NCBI GenBank assembly: GCA_013398175.1 | Contig: VZRZ01006844.1 | Coordinates: forward strand, 62,001-126,000 | Length of the DNA stretch: 64,000 nucleotides | Direction: 5' to 3' | Source of the DNA: Climacteris rufus | Lineage: Eukaryota > Chordata > Aves > Passeriformes > Climacteridae | In this document: positions 36,171-48,240 of the stretch, piece by piece | Position numbering within the stretch: position 1 is the stretch's first letter | How the letters are laid out: each line of letters begins with the position of its first letter | The notes under the pieces: model-generated | What the model saw: the letters and a program-made list of their open reading frames with translations, nothing else | Databases searched by the model: none | Told to the model about the DNA's origin: nothing | Position numbers and translations under genes: made by a program

Positions 36171-36872
36171 GTAAGATCAAGAGAGATGTTCTGGCTGTGT
36201 CTACAAAGATACTCCCAAACAGCTTTCCAGTTAAATTTCAGTTTTCAGGAGTCTTAAATTTGCATCTGCACTGCTAAGTTTATGGCACATTAACCTCATC
36301 CCTGCAGCAGGCAATTTTTTTGGACTAACAACAGTTTTCTGCTGTGGATAGGCACAATGCTATATTAACCAAAGCCATAAAGGGAAGGCAGGGGCCAGTG
36401 GGGAAGACAGAGAAGGAAAAAAAATCTCAATCACTATGAAATTCTCTGCATTTCCTAATCATTTCAAGCAATTACTTTTGAGCATTTTTAAGTCACAGGT
36501 GCAAAAACTGTACCATTCCCTCCTCTGCCTTGCTATGTATGTTTGATTATTTTTATACTGCTTTCCCAGAAGTTATTGACAACATGCTGACAGTGGGGAA
36601 TACACAACACCTCGCTCAGACACTCTGGGAGCGCGTGTAGAAGAACACATTTTCCACGTCACTCTCAGTGAATTTACAGCCCAATGTACTGAGAACAAAC
36701 AGCAATCTCCTGCTCAGCATCACAGAGCTCAAGATCCATCCTTGAGAGAAATGTCTTCAAAGCAGATAACTTTTGCAATGTTAGGTTCTGCTTCAAGCAA
36801 GCAAATGATGAGAACAAGCTGGCAAAAGGTGTGCAGACAGAAAGAATCAGTTGAACTACAGAAACCCTCTGG
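36171..36872. other. Intergenic or intronic, no gene seen
   Basis: About 0.7 kb between the exon-like segment and the duplication. No continuation of the signal-peptide frame was found. Confidence 0.5.
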
Positions 36873-37062
36873 AGGCAAAGTTGGTAGTTTGATTCATTCT
36901 TAAGGCTGAAGAAGAAGTCAACACTTATTTCTTTAGTTTGTTTGTCCTTTTTTCCTTTTAGTTTTTTTTNAGGCAAAGTTGGTAGTTTGATTCATTCTTA
37001 AGGCTGAAGAAGAAGTCAACACTTATTTCTTTAGTTTGTTTGTCCTTTTTTCCTTTTAGTTT
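36873..37062 (+). repeat. Exact 92-bp tandem duplication joined at an N
   Basis: 36873-36964 and 36971-37062 are identical along all 92 bp and are separated only by five T residues and an N at 36970. Perfect identity with an N at the join is typical of two contig ends that overlap but were not merged. It is probably an assembly artefact and not a biological repeat. Open frames crossing it on the minus strand are artificial. Confidence 0.85.
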
Positions 37063-40000
37063 CAGGATTGATTTGTACATCATTGTAGTAAGACAACATC
37101 CCAAAATAAATTTAAAAAAAAAAAAAAAACAAAAAACCACCACCAGAACTGAATGCCGGTTCAGTTGTCCAGGAAGACAAACTCTCTCTGTGAATGGTAG
37201 AAAGCTATTTCCTCTTGGGAAAGCTATTTTCCATTTGGGGCTGGTGGTACTAACAAAAGAATAGTTACTGCTCAAAATCACGAATCCCAGGCTTTCCAGG
37301 CTGGGATAATCTCCCAAAATCAACATATATCACTGGCTAAAATTAACCTCTCTCCTGTCTGTGAGCACATTAGCTGTGTTCACATGAATTGGTCAGTTGT
37401 AATTAGATTGCAGTCACTTTTAGCCACATACTGAGACTTGATTTCTCTTTAGACGACAGAAAAAAGAAGCTAAATTTTAAAGGTAAGTTCAAGAGATGCC
37501 CTCTGTTGAGATAGGAAGCATTACAGTAAACTTCTTGTCAGCATCTGGTCAAATTCCATGCAAATTTGAACAGCTAGTTCCAAGCCCAACTGTAGCTAAT
37601 AGTTCCTCTTTAGGGAAACTTCCTTCCAAGTTCAGTGCTGGTACATTGGTGGACACTAGTCCAAATCCTGTTTACAATGAGTGATTTTCCCACACTGTAC
37701 AAGGAAGGATAGGTATTCAGTGAGAGGCAGAGAAATATTTCTTATTTCTGGATCAATAAGAGAGGCAAAATGCTAAATGGCCTACCCCTTAGCATTTGCT
37801 TCTCTTCTTACCTAATAAGCAATGAGACAGCAAAATTAAAATTAAAAGGGTTGAGACCTGGCATAATCAAGAATATTTTTCTAAAGTACAATGAAAGCCT
37901 TAAAACTCCATAAATCTTTACAGAAAAGGCTGTTTTGTATGCACAGGAGTCCTAAAATCACCTTCATCTGGGAGCTGACTGAAGTCAGCAGCATGAATTT
38001 GTCTTTAAACCCTCCTTAAGATCAAGCATATGGTGTCAGGCTCTTGGTCAACACAGCTGAGAGGTTTTGCAACAGGTAGAAAAAAACCAGTTGCAGCATT
38101 GTCAAACAGCAGCTGTTGGGAGAGGGTGGTATCTCATCTGTCTTGTTTTAAAAGCACTAAAGGAAATGAAGAAAGGAAAGAAAATTATGAAATTAAAAAT
38201 ACTTTTTAGAAAAAGAGGGGAAAATCAATGTCTTTTTATTTTCTTTTTTTCTGCTCTGATTTTCCAACTCTCTCCCATTGCTGAACTCAGATATCAGTTT
38301 GTAACTCAAGCCCTGTGGGCTGAGTGATGGGTTCTCTGAACCCCTTTAGGCTGGGGCCAGCAGCAGATCTCTATTCAGACTGTTCAAATTGATTTTTTGA
38401 ACACAAAAGCAGACTAGGGAAGGAAGGCACATGCTGTGCAGTACAATCTAAGCAGAATGTACTGGGGGAAAAAAATAATTCCTATCATGTATAAAATTCT
38501 GACATTTTAGTATTTGTTTTTGTCCCAGATCTGAATGCAGAAGTTTAAATTTGGATATTTGTGGGAGATGCAAATTTCTTCTGTCCCCTCAAAGAATCGT
38601 TTCAAAAAAAGAACCAGAGTATTTTCTTTCAAAACTGTCAGAACATTCTAAACTGATATATATGTATTCCTAGATTTATGGCAAAAAAAAAAAAGAGAAA
38701 TATAAAAGAGATTTAAGATTATCCAAACCAAATACTTGAAGGCTTTTTGCTGAGAACTGTTGAAATGAAAAATCTCCATATTTCAAAGAAACTGCTTTTT
38801 AGGATAAAAACCTTTTCCATTGAAAAATTTTTGTCTAGTTCTGCCTAGATTTGCTTTCTACAGTTAATCAGATTGCAGTTAGGCAGAGATGAATTAGCAT
38901 TCTTTGGGCAGCCTTGGTTTTATAATACATCCCATGCGTATATCACTTCTTACCTGGGGACCTCAAAACATTTTGCATAGATGGCAGAGCCTCGATTGCC
39001 ACTCAGCTATGTGGCGAACATGATGTTTCTATGCAGGCTTCTCTTCAGAGTTAGTTGAAAGTTCCGTCGTCAGGAAACTCAGCCAGTGCACACTATGTTC
39101 TGCCCATACAGGGAGGATCAACACCACTGGGTGACCTTGTCTGCAATTTGAATCTGAGTCTCAGGGGAGATGCCCAGGTGACAAAATTGGATAGAGAGAG
39201 TTTGCTGCCAACCTACTTCCCCTTTACTTGTGTCCTAGCCCTTATTCACACAAGGCAATGCAGTTTTACAGAACATCTGTACTAAATTGAATGACAAAGA
39301 AAGTGAGAAACAGTGGAAACACCGTGTTTCAGAAATCTTGAGAAGTTAGGTAGCAAAGAATTCAGAGGTCTCCTTTAAGATTTTCCATGTCTGTCTTCCC
39401 AAGAGGACAAGATTTCTGAAGAAATCTTCCCTCATTCTCCTCCTTTCTGTAGGATAGACTTAGAAAGAAAAGGAATCAAGGAGCTATTGCTCCCACCCTT
39501 TCCTCAGAGAAGATTTTGTATTGATAACCCTATGGACTAATTTTCCTCTCACAGTGAAATCATTACTCTTTAATAAGATTTGACATTAAAATAACATTCA
39601 GGATCATTTCTCTTTCTTGCTCCTGTCTAGAGCTGAAAGCACTCATCACAAGGGCACACTCATTGTGGTGACAACTGGAAGTCATTCTCATCCCAGTGTG
39701 GGATGAGATCTTATAAAGTCCCTGAAATATGTTTATTATAGTTTAATATCTGTCCCAATAAACAATACAGATTTTGCCCATAATCCATTAGCCAAAAAAT
39801 TCCTTTTTCCTCTGAGTTCTATAGCAAAAGCTCTTGTGCAGTATCCACTTACAAGGTTTCTTCCAAGTACTAATCTACTGAATTGATATCAAATATCAAG
39901 TGATATCAGATCTCTCTTGATTTAATGGTAGACATATACTAGAGCAATATACAATAATGGAATGCTATTAGGGACATACAGAAGGGAATTTCCCTGCTGG

Positions 40001-41482
40001 AAATTATTATTCCCTCTTTAGGTAGAGCACAGCAGCCATAGGAAAAATGCAGATTGCTTTTGCACTAGAAAATTTCATCAAGACTAGTCAAAACTTAATC
40101 ATGAAAACAAGCCCCATCACTTTCATCTTTTCTAATCTTCTTCCATTGTGACATTCATGTGATTTTCCAAAATGACAAAGTTTAGCTACAAAGCTGATAG
40201 AAAATTCACTGCAACTGAAGGTGTTTGGACCTGCTTCAGTCAAAACTGCTTATCTAGCAAAAAATCCTTGCCAGTCCCACCTGTCAAGCTTTAGTCAAGT
40301 CTTCTGTAGACATGGTGGTTCCTCTACTCTATAGCCATAATAAAGAGCATGCCAGCTACTTCCACACGGTCAGGTGAATCTTTATGTGGGGAGAAATCTT
40401 GGCCCTGCTGGAGCTAATGGCACTGACTTTGAGGGTTTTGGTCCAGTGAGTGTTTCACCCCCCAATTTCTGTCACTCCCATTACAGCCTGCCACCTTCTC
40501 GTCACACTTGCTGCAAGCAACTGCTGTGTGTTTCCCTAGCTGGGCTTTATGTTGTCACTCACCAAGAAGCTATATTCAGCGTTAGTTGTTAGTTTTTGAT
40601 GTCTTATTCCAAAAAATAAATGTAGTTTCTGTATGGAATAATTTGTGATAAAAAATCTTCAGTCAGAGTATTTAATTGCCTGGAGGCTGCAAACCAATCT
40701 CTCTCACAAAAAGCTGCTTGAAACCAAATCAGCCTGAAAAAATCTTTTCCTTTAAATTACAGTGGTGCTCAGTCTTTCTCAGATATTGTAGCTCAAGTGA
40801 ATTACTGGAAAGAATGGATACTGAGAACAAAAGAAAAATGATTGGCGAGAATAGAGGCTGATAGGATTGAAATAAAAACCTTCCAGTGCAGAGGCCTGAG
40901 CATAACTGCATGTCTTTGCATATTTCCCCAAGGAAGAAGGTAACAAATAGTTTTGGCAGGAGGGAGACATTTTAAGGCAGCAAAATAAAAGGGTCATGTA
41001 TCAAACCAAATTGTGTTAGCTTTGAGATGTATTAAATCTTTCCATGATCTTGTTTTTCTTCACAAACATTTTTTCTCTTTAAAGAAGCTGAAGATTTGAA
41101 GTTTTAGGTTTTTTTGCTAATAATTATGCACTGCATATTTTCTGCCTCTGTGCATTTTATGTAAGATTATAACATCTTCACAAAAAAAAAAAACTTCTTT
41201 AAGGAAACATTAAGGTTGCAAAGACTGTAAAATAAAGCAAAATTACGAGATATCAGAATTCTGATTGTGCTTCCTTAATCGAACCTCCCCAAATAAAGTG
41301 TAGGAAACAGCTTTAAATTACATACTCACACATACCCAAAACCCTATAGTTTCTTTGTCTCATACAGTGAACAAAATGTTTTCCACCAATGTGGACCTTT
41401 AGCATCTGGCTAAAACAACACAAAACAGGAAATACTTTGAAGAAGCATCTAGTATCTGGCCCACTGTGGGCATCAAACAAAC
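37063..41482. other. Intergenic, no gene seen
   Basis: About 4.4 kb. It contains an A-rich run near 37113-37135, a poly(A) run near 38682-38694 and a small hairpin at 39686. Open frames of 60-86 codons are unrecognised. No mobile element was identified. Confidence 0.5.
39686..39708. repeat. Short perfect hairpin (10-bp arms, 3-bp loop)
   Basis: TCTCATCCCA at 39686-39695 and TGGGATGAGA at 39699-39708 are exact complements around the loop GTG. No U-run follows, and no role is evident. Confidence 0.6.
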
Positions 41483-41525
41483 TGCAAACTTCATGCAAAC
41501 AAGCAAAATGCAAACTTCATGCAAA
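41483..41525 (+). repeat. 17-bp direct repeat with octamer-like motifs
   Basis: TGCAAACTTCATGCAAA occurs exactly twice, 26 bp apart (41483-41499 and 41509-41525). Each copy contains ATGCAAA, most of the POU-factor octamer. It may be a small tandem duplication. Regulatory meaning is speculative. Confidence 0.6.
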
Positions 41526-44442
41526 GAGGCAGAAAGAGCAACCGTTCTGAGAATGCAGGAAAGAAGTGAATGGAAGCCATGGAAAATAGACACAAAGCAC
41601 AGAAAGAAGAAGAAACAAAGCCTGTGGTAGGATGTGGTACAGAGAAAATTACTTATTGACTCATGGCAATTGAGTGGGACTCAGAAGGCTCAAAAACAGT
41701 CAACTGTTTAAGGATTGAAAAGAAATCTGGACTCAGCAAAAAGAAACAGAGTGTCTCAAAAAGTTGTGTTTTCACATCTGCAATTTTCACTTGCCCTTTT
41801 TTTTGTTGAAGCAGCATCAGTTGGCTACCCAGTATAAAATCCTAAAGCATTTCCCTCTTGTTGAATGTCTCCAGTTTAGGCAAACAACCCAGTGATCACA
41901 CAGCTCCCTATCCTTCTCCTTTAAAATCTGCTGAAAGGGTATATTAAGGCAACAACATTTCACTGCTCTTAAATAAACCTGTGACAATTTTTAATTTGTT
42001 GTTTAAACTCCAATATCCTACAGTCATGCAGAGAAATTTAAATATCTTGCCAGTTAAGACGGGCTCTGGAAGGAGAAAAAAAGTTAATCCTCACAAAAAC
42101 AGTATTCTATAAGGATTCCAAACAGAAAGAAAACCAAAAATGATCCCCAAACAATTTTGTATACTGAGGCCCAGTTTTTCTAGAACATATATAAAGACAT
42201 TTTTGCATCTCATGACTGGTGATTCAGGAGCCAAATATTCCAGTCTTATTTAAATAAACAATATACCAAGCAAGGGCCTGAAATGTCATCCAGACCTTGA
42301 TATGTGTGAGCAGCATACAATCTGCTTTATGTATTTAAAGCATTTTCTTTTACCAGAGTTCCTTATTCTCAATGATTATAACACTCCAACAGTCAGTGAT
42401 AGGAAAACCACAGGAAATGAAATACTTTTAGGCATGTATAGAGCAACTGTGTCTAATATCCTCATCAAACTTTCGCACTAGAAGAGAACAGCCACCATAT
42501 GGACAAATAAGGACCAATCTTCCAGTCACCCTCTGTTCAATGGAAAATAATTTCCAGTAGGAAAGGCTCCCTCAGGATATCAGAAGACTAAGCTGGCACT
42601 GTGTACATATGTCCAATTCAGCCATGCACAAAGAAATTATTCTGACAACTGGCATGACAAACCCAGGAAAACAAAACAATTAAGCTCTACAGTTGGAATC
42701 TCTCTCCGCAATGAGCAGAGCTGCAGCAGTGTTGCCAGCTCAGCTGCAAGCTTTTGGCCTCTCCAGACCACTGCCTCCTGGTTCCCCTTTTTACATGCTT
42801 CCAGAAAGTGTTCCTGTCCTCTCTGTCTCCTCTGGGGCACAGCAGTTTCATCATGGAAAGCTCTTCTCAGTCTTGCCAGAAGATTGAAACAGTTTACATT
42901 TCTGTGCAAGATGTCATGGGGAAAGCAGATTAGTTCTGGAATGTTACATGAGTAAAGGCACATAAGACAAAACAGAGGAATGAACTGAGTTAATCTCTTT
43001 ATATTGTTTTCTGTCTTCCCTTGTATTTGGAAAAAAAAATTAAAAGACTATAGGAAGCAATTTTTTTTCATTTTAAACAAAGACTGATTTGAATCTGCTG
43101 TTCCTGACCAAGATCCTTTATTACTGGTTGTTCCCCTAACAGAGGGTGATCTGGGTTCAAATCTCTCTTTTAGCCAAGGGAAAAAAATCCCTTCTCACTC
43201 AGATGAGTGTTTTCATTCTGCAGTGAGGCAGTCACACTCCTTCCACTGGATGGTGCTTCATCTGACACAGAATAATTACCATGCTTTGCATAAGCAACAG
43301 AGAGAGTCTTAGTTGTTAGTCCACTCATCCAGGAAGCAGAAGATCAGTTATTCTTAATATTCTCAAAAGATAGAGTACTTAATATTAAAATTTTAAAAAG
43401 ATGGAGAGCAAATCGTTGCTGGGTCCACCATTTCCATTTATCTCAATACAGGATTATCCACGATATTCCACTGAGTGATGAAGAACACTTTTCAAAGGGA
43501 TCCCCTAAAGATGTTTCTCCACCCTTTTTTATTTAGCTATACCTTAGTTTCACAGCACAGCATAACTCATGCCACATACTCATTTAATTTTTATTCAGAG
43601 AGCAACATATTATGGTTTTTGAATAATTTTTGTACAGCTTGGATGAATGTATTCAATAAATACCATTCAACCCTTAAATAGATACACAACATCCTTCCAC
43701 TATTTCTGCAAACTAAACCAGAATAAATTTATCTGGATATAGTCTATTCATTATCCACAGGTAACAGCCTCATCCCTCCCACCTTCCCACTTCAAACGAT
43801 GGATGCAGTGATGCTGTTTCTCTTCACATCTCAATTTCCTCCCATCCAGGATCTCTCTCTACACTAACAACTGTTGTGTCAGTTCCTACATGGAGAGTTG
43901 ATGACAGAAACACCCAGGCTTTTCAAAACATATCAGCCTCTACCCCTCAGGCCTTTAGACATGCAGTCATTGAGCAGTCTCCAAACTCCTAAATAGATCT
44001 ATTTCTCTCCAAAAATCCAAGAGCAATCCTCAGAAGCCGGGGAAATAGAATTAATCTCCCAAAATAACAAATGAAATTAGCTCAATTAACATTGTTAACA
44101 GGTAGAAGCATTAGTGACAGTAACAGCAGAAGTGGACAGTAACTATGGCACAAACTGGTATTACTATTCACACTACATTATTAGTAGTACCTGTAATGGA
44201 TGGCCCTTGAAAAAAGGCATTAGGGGCCTTGATATTTGGGCAGAAGTAAAACAGAGTCCAGCAGTACACAAACCTGCTGTACAGCAATGATCTGGGTTTG
44301 ATCATGGTGTTTGGGCAGGATAAGAGCAAACTGTTCAGCAAGCCAGAAAACAGATAGTTCACAGTGACACCAGCAATTTTGTTAATAAGAAACAGTACTT
44401 CAGAATTCTATCAATTGAATATGGGCCAAATATAGTGTGAGA
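41526..44442. other. Intergenic, no gene seen
   Basis: About 2.9 kb. A tRNA B-box-like word, GGTTCAAATC, occurs at 43154-43163, but no tRNA fold or A box could be built around it. The 108-codon minus-strand frame at 42637-42963 overlaps a 64-codon plus-strand frame and is unrecognised. Confidence 0.5.
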
Positions 44443-44528
44443 ATACATATACATATGCATGTATGTGTGTTGACATATAGACAGATATATATAGATATAG
44501 ATATGTATATATAGTCCATATATAATAT
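44443..44528 (+). repeat. AT/GT-rich microsatellite
   Basis: Imperfect ATAC, TATG and ATAGAT units run for about 85 bp, mainly alternating purine and pyrimidine. Confidence 0.7.
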
Positions 44529-47500
44529 TTACTGTTGGTTTTCAGTTTAGGAATTGAAGCTAGAAATATCAACAAGGATTAAGTAGGATTAAGTAGTCTG
44601 AGTCAACGTCAGCCTGGTCTGACAGTGAGCAGTGTGCTCACAGGCCACATGAAGAGCCCATTCCAGTGCCCATGGTAGCTGCAGCACTATTTTGCCTTTG
44701 GTTATGTGTGCTGACTACACGGCCATTGCCAGACAATCCTATAGCACAACTCTCCCAAGATCAAATCCATGCTCTAGGGAAACATACTCTTCACTGAGAA
44801 GCTCTACAATGTGTGGAAGTCCTAAAGCATCACTAGCTCCTGTGTATTCCCTCGTGACCTGGCACAGTAGCAGCCTTCTCATAGCACTGCAGCAATACAA
44901 GTGTGACAACCTCATATGATGTACCAGCAGCATGATGCTGACAGAGGGAATCCAAGCAGCAAGAGATCTTTTTGATGGTGATGGCAGCAATTTACTGGTC
45001 CTTTTTCTGTTGGTACTCTTATACCACAGGCCTAGTTGGAACTACACAGATTTCCTCAAAAACAGGCTGAAATTTTACTGCTATTCTTCCCATTCTAACA
45101 ATCAGCTCATTTTTCCACCACAAACAGGATAGGTGTCATGCCAAAATGTGGCCTAGAAAACAAAGTCTGGGCTAAGAATGCATAGGAAAATGTGAAATGA
45201 CATGTTCATATTCAAAACCTCGCTCAAAATAGTTTCAGAAGCCAGGGCTGAGGTCTGACTTGGACAGGGTACTGGAACTGAATATATTCTGTTCATCCTC
45301 TTCCTGTCATATGAAAGATTAGCACCATTTATTTCTTGCATGCTTCCTGAGATTAAAAACAAGAGTGACAAATTAAGCTCTAATGCCAGCAGATGTAACT
45401 CCATTTGTGCTAGTGAACTTTTAGTCATTTCCCCTACAGCTATGCTTACCACAATGAAGCTGTGGGAGCTGTGGGATCTGACTGCAAAACATCATTTTAC
45501 TCAGATAATACTTTTTGTGGAAGTCTGAGAATAACTATTGTCATGCTGTTGAAGGCATAAAAGAGGTTTCAGGGTTTTGGTTATTTACGTAACTTTAGAA
45601 CATTGGGTTTGGCTAGAATGACAATAAGTTTTATGATCCATATCAGTTTATGTTGAAACAGCCCTTTAAATACTGCAGTTGGGAATATTCCTACGACCTT
45701 ACTCTATCATGTAGTTCTTAGTTGTGTGCCTGTGCTGGACTCCATTCAATCCTACTAAGCAGGTCTTATTGCAACAACTTTTTGTTTAACAACTACAATT
45801 AATGTGATGATTTTTCACATTTTCCTTATCTTTGCACTAGTCAAGGAATTTGCTTAGGGGGAAAAAAAACCAAAAGCCCACCACTAACACACCGAAGGGT
45901 TTATCCGAAAGAGAAATAAGCCCTAGGGAACCAATTTAATACTTTTACTTTATCTTTGCATCCTGATATGCTCTGGAAAGCATTTTACTGTCACTGCACT
46001 TTGACTAAGCAGAGTGCATGAGAGAATGCCTTGGCCAGAGGAGGAATAATGCTCTTGCACAGATATGGTTGACATGTAAGGTAATCACAGTCAGCAAGCT
46101 TGTTAAAGTACCATTGTGCTGTTGCCATTTGATTTCAAAGCCTGCTTCTGACTGAAAACAGACAAAACATCAGCAAAGCTATAGAATAATATTTTCCCTA
46201 TTACCCAGGCACTTTGATAGCAATGTTCGTTTGATACCTGGCCAAAATTTACATTGCTACACTTGGGCTAACAAGTACTTTTTCTAACACACAAACCAAG
46301 GGAGCTATTAACAATTTTTCAGCAGTAAGAGGATGCTTCCAAACTTCCAAAGCAGTTTTTCTTTCACTCACAGGCGCTGAATGTATTTTACAGAGACTCA
46401 AGAAACATTTCTTCTGTCAATAGGAAACACTGATTTAAGAAATTGTCTACTTGCTGTTTGAGTGCTTACTTTGTCTTTTTTCTACAATATAGTTCTTGTT
46501 TCACTTCTTGTGTCCTTGTGGGGAAAAAAAAATTCTACTTAATTTCTTACCATTGCAAGGACACACAGCAGAAGTGGCACAATTGTTTTCATCCGTTTTC
46601 TTCCAGGGGCTTATTATGGTTTTAGCTTTTGGTCCTCTACTATCAAATGGAAAAATTCCTGAGTATATGAGGTTATATGAATGTTGTAAGTTGCAGAGGA
46701 TGTTCTGCATACCTTGAATACAGTTTCTACTACATATTGCCTGTAATAACAGGGAAATTGACTTAATAACCCATGTGGCCGGCTGATCTCTCCCAGTGCT
46801 ATGCACCAATGATGTAAAAAACAAATGCTTCATATATTAAGAGTATACAATCTCACAAAATTTGTAATGCAAAGGAAAATAGGAAAAAAAAAAAGGCAAC
46901 CTCTCACAGAGGAAAGCTCCAGAAAAACCTGCTTGAGAGAAAAAATGTTGCAGAACTTAGCAGTTTGGACACAGTATTTTTATCAAGTGGTTATATGACT
47001 CCCAGTTCAGAGCTGGCTTGTGCCAACCAGCTGTCAGCATATTACAGCATGAAAGAGATCAAGATCAAATATGCACATTAAAGCAAAATATTTGTCTTCT
47101 TTAGCTGTGGGGAAATATAATCATGCCTTAAAAATGTATTTGTTGAGATAATATTAGGTGGGCATAAGATATATATAACTGCAAAGGACAAGGATAGCAC
47201 AAGAATAAATGACCGGTAAGAGGTGGTTTCTGACCATTAGAGCAGTCATATTTTGAAGCAATAACTATAAAATGAGGACAAATACCTAAACTAATTTTAA
47301 AATACAGACCATCAGTTTATGAAATATATTATATTAACTACTTTTCTTTAATAGCAAGAAACAGGACTTGATGAATGCTGCAATTCCCTTCTTATCCTGG
47401 GTCCTGTTCACTTCATCAAGGCTTCACATTTTAGTCGGCTGTTATTTTCACAACAGTTCTGAGTCAGTCTTCCTGAAAATTTTGATTTATGCAGTCACCA

Positions 47501-48060
47501 AGAGGAAAAGACTGGAAATCGCTGCTGACCTGCAATTTACCCCTAGAATGAAAAACTTCAAATCCTGCTGGGAAATTCCTTGATCTCAAGATTCTCTCTT
47601 TGAATGCATTGCTTTCTTTTCATCCCCTTTCATCTTTCCATCTTAAGCAACTACATTTTATTCATCCATATTTCAAGCTTATCATCACTCATTCTCTCTG
47701 CTGTGCTAACAAGATAATAAGTCCTAATTTTTAAGTTGCCAACATAGCATATGCAGTACTTGCCTTTCAAAAAAAAATTACAAATTAGAGTGTAGGGATG
47801 ATTAAAACATGAACGAAATGCAGTGCATCTGTCAGAGCACCCTCTCTTACAGGTAACAACCTGTCTAACATCTCTTTAAGGAATGTAGCTAGTTTCCAGA
47901 GGTCTAAAGTCAAATACATTGACTTAGAAAGTAGCTTTAGAGCAAACCGCAGAGCTCTCTACTTGGCAATTTAAATGACTGACCATTCAATTTATGAGCA
48001 TTCTCAGCAATAAAATTCAGCCTGAACTTAATAATAGCACATTTTATGTGACAACGATGA
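44529..48060. other. Intergenic, no gene seen
   Basis: About 3.5 kb with overlapping short frames on both strands, including a 110-codon minus-strand frame at 46501-46833 and a 99-codon minus-strand frame at 45153-45452. None has a recognised domain. No mobile element was seen. Confidence 0.5.
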
Positions 48061-48240
48061 CAATTATAATCTATAGTTACTGCAGTCATCCTTTGGTCGA
48101 GGGGAAGATGACACTATTAATTACACACACTTGCCACTTGTCAGACTTAACTTGGCAGGCGATTGAGCTCTGAACCATCTTCAGCTTGACTTCTACATTT
48201 TCCATTTTCTATTCCACTGGAACGAAGATAATTAGAACAG
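48061..48240. other. Motif-rich noncoding block
   Basis: This segment holds ATTAATTA, two closely spaced CACTTG words and several other transcription-factor-like cores in evenly mixed, non-repetitive sequence. It has the texture of a conserved noncoding element, but conservation cannot be judged from one sequence. Confidence 0.15.

Noticed and set aside
43154..43163. tRNA B-box-like word GGTTCAAATC
   Set aside because: No A box at the right distance and no cloverleaf could be formed, so neither a tRNA nor a clear tRNA-derived SINE is supported.
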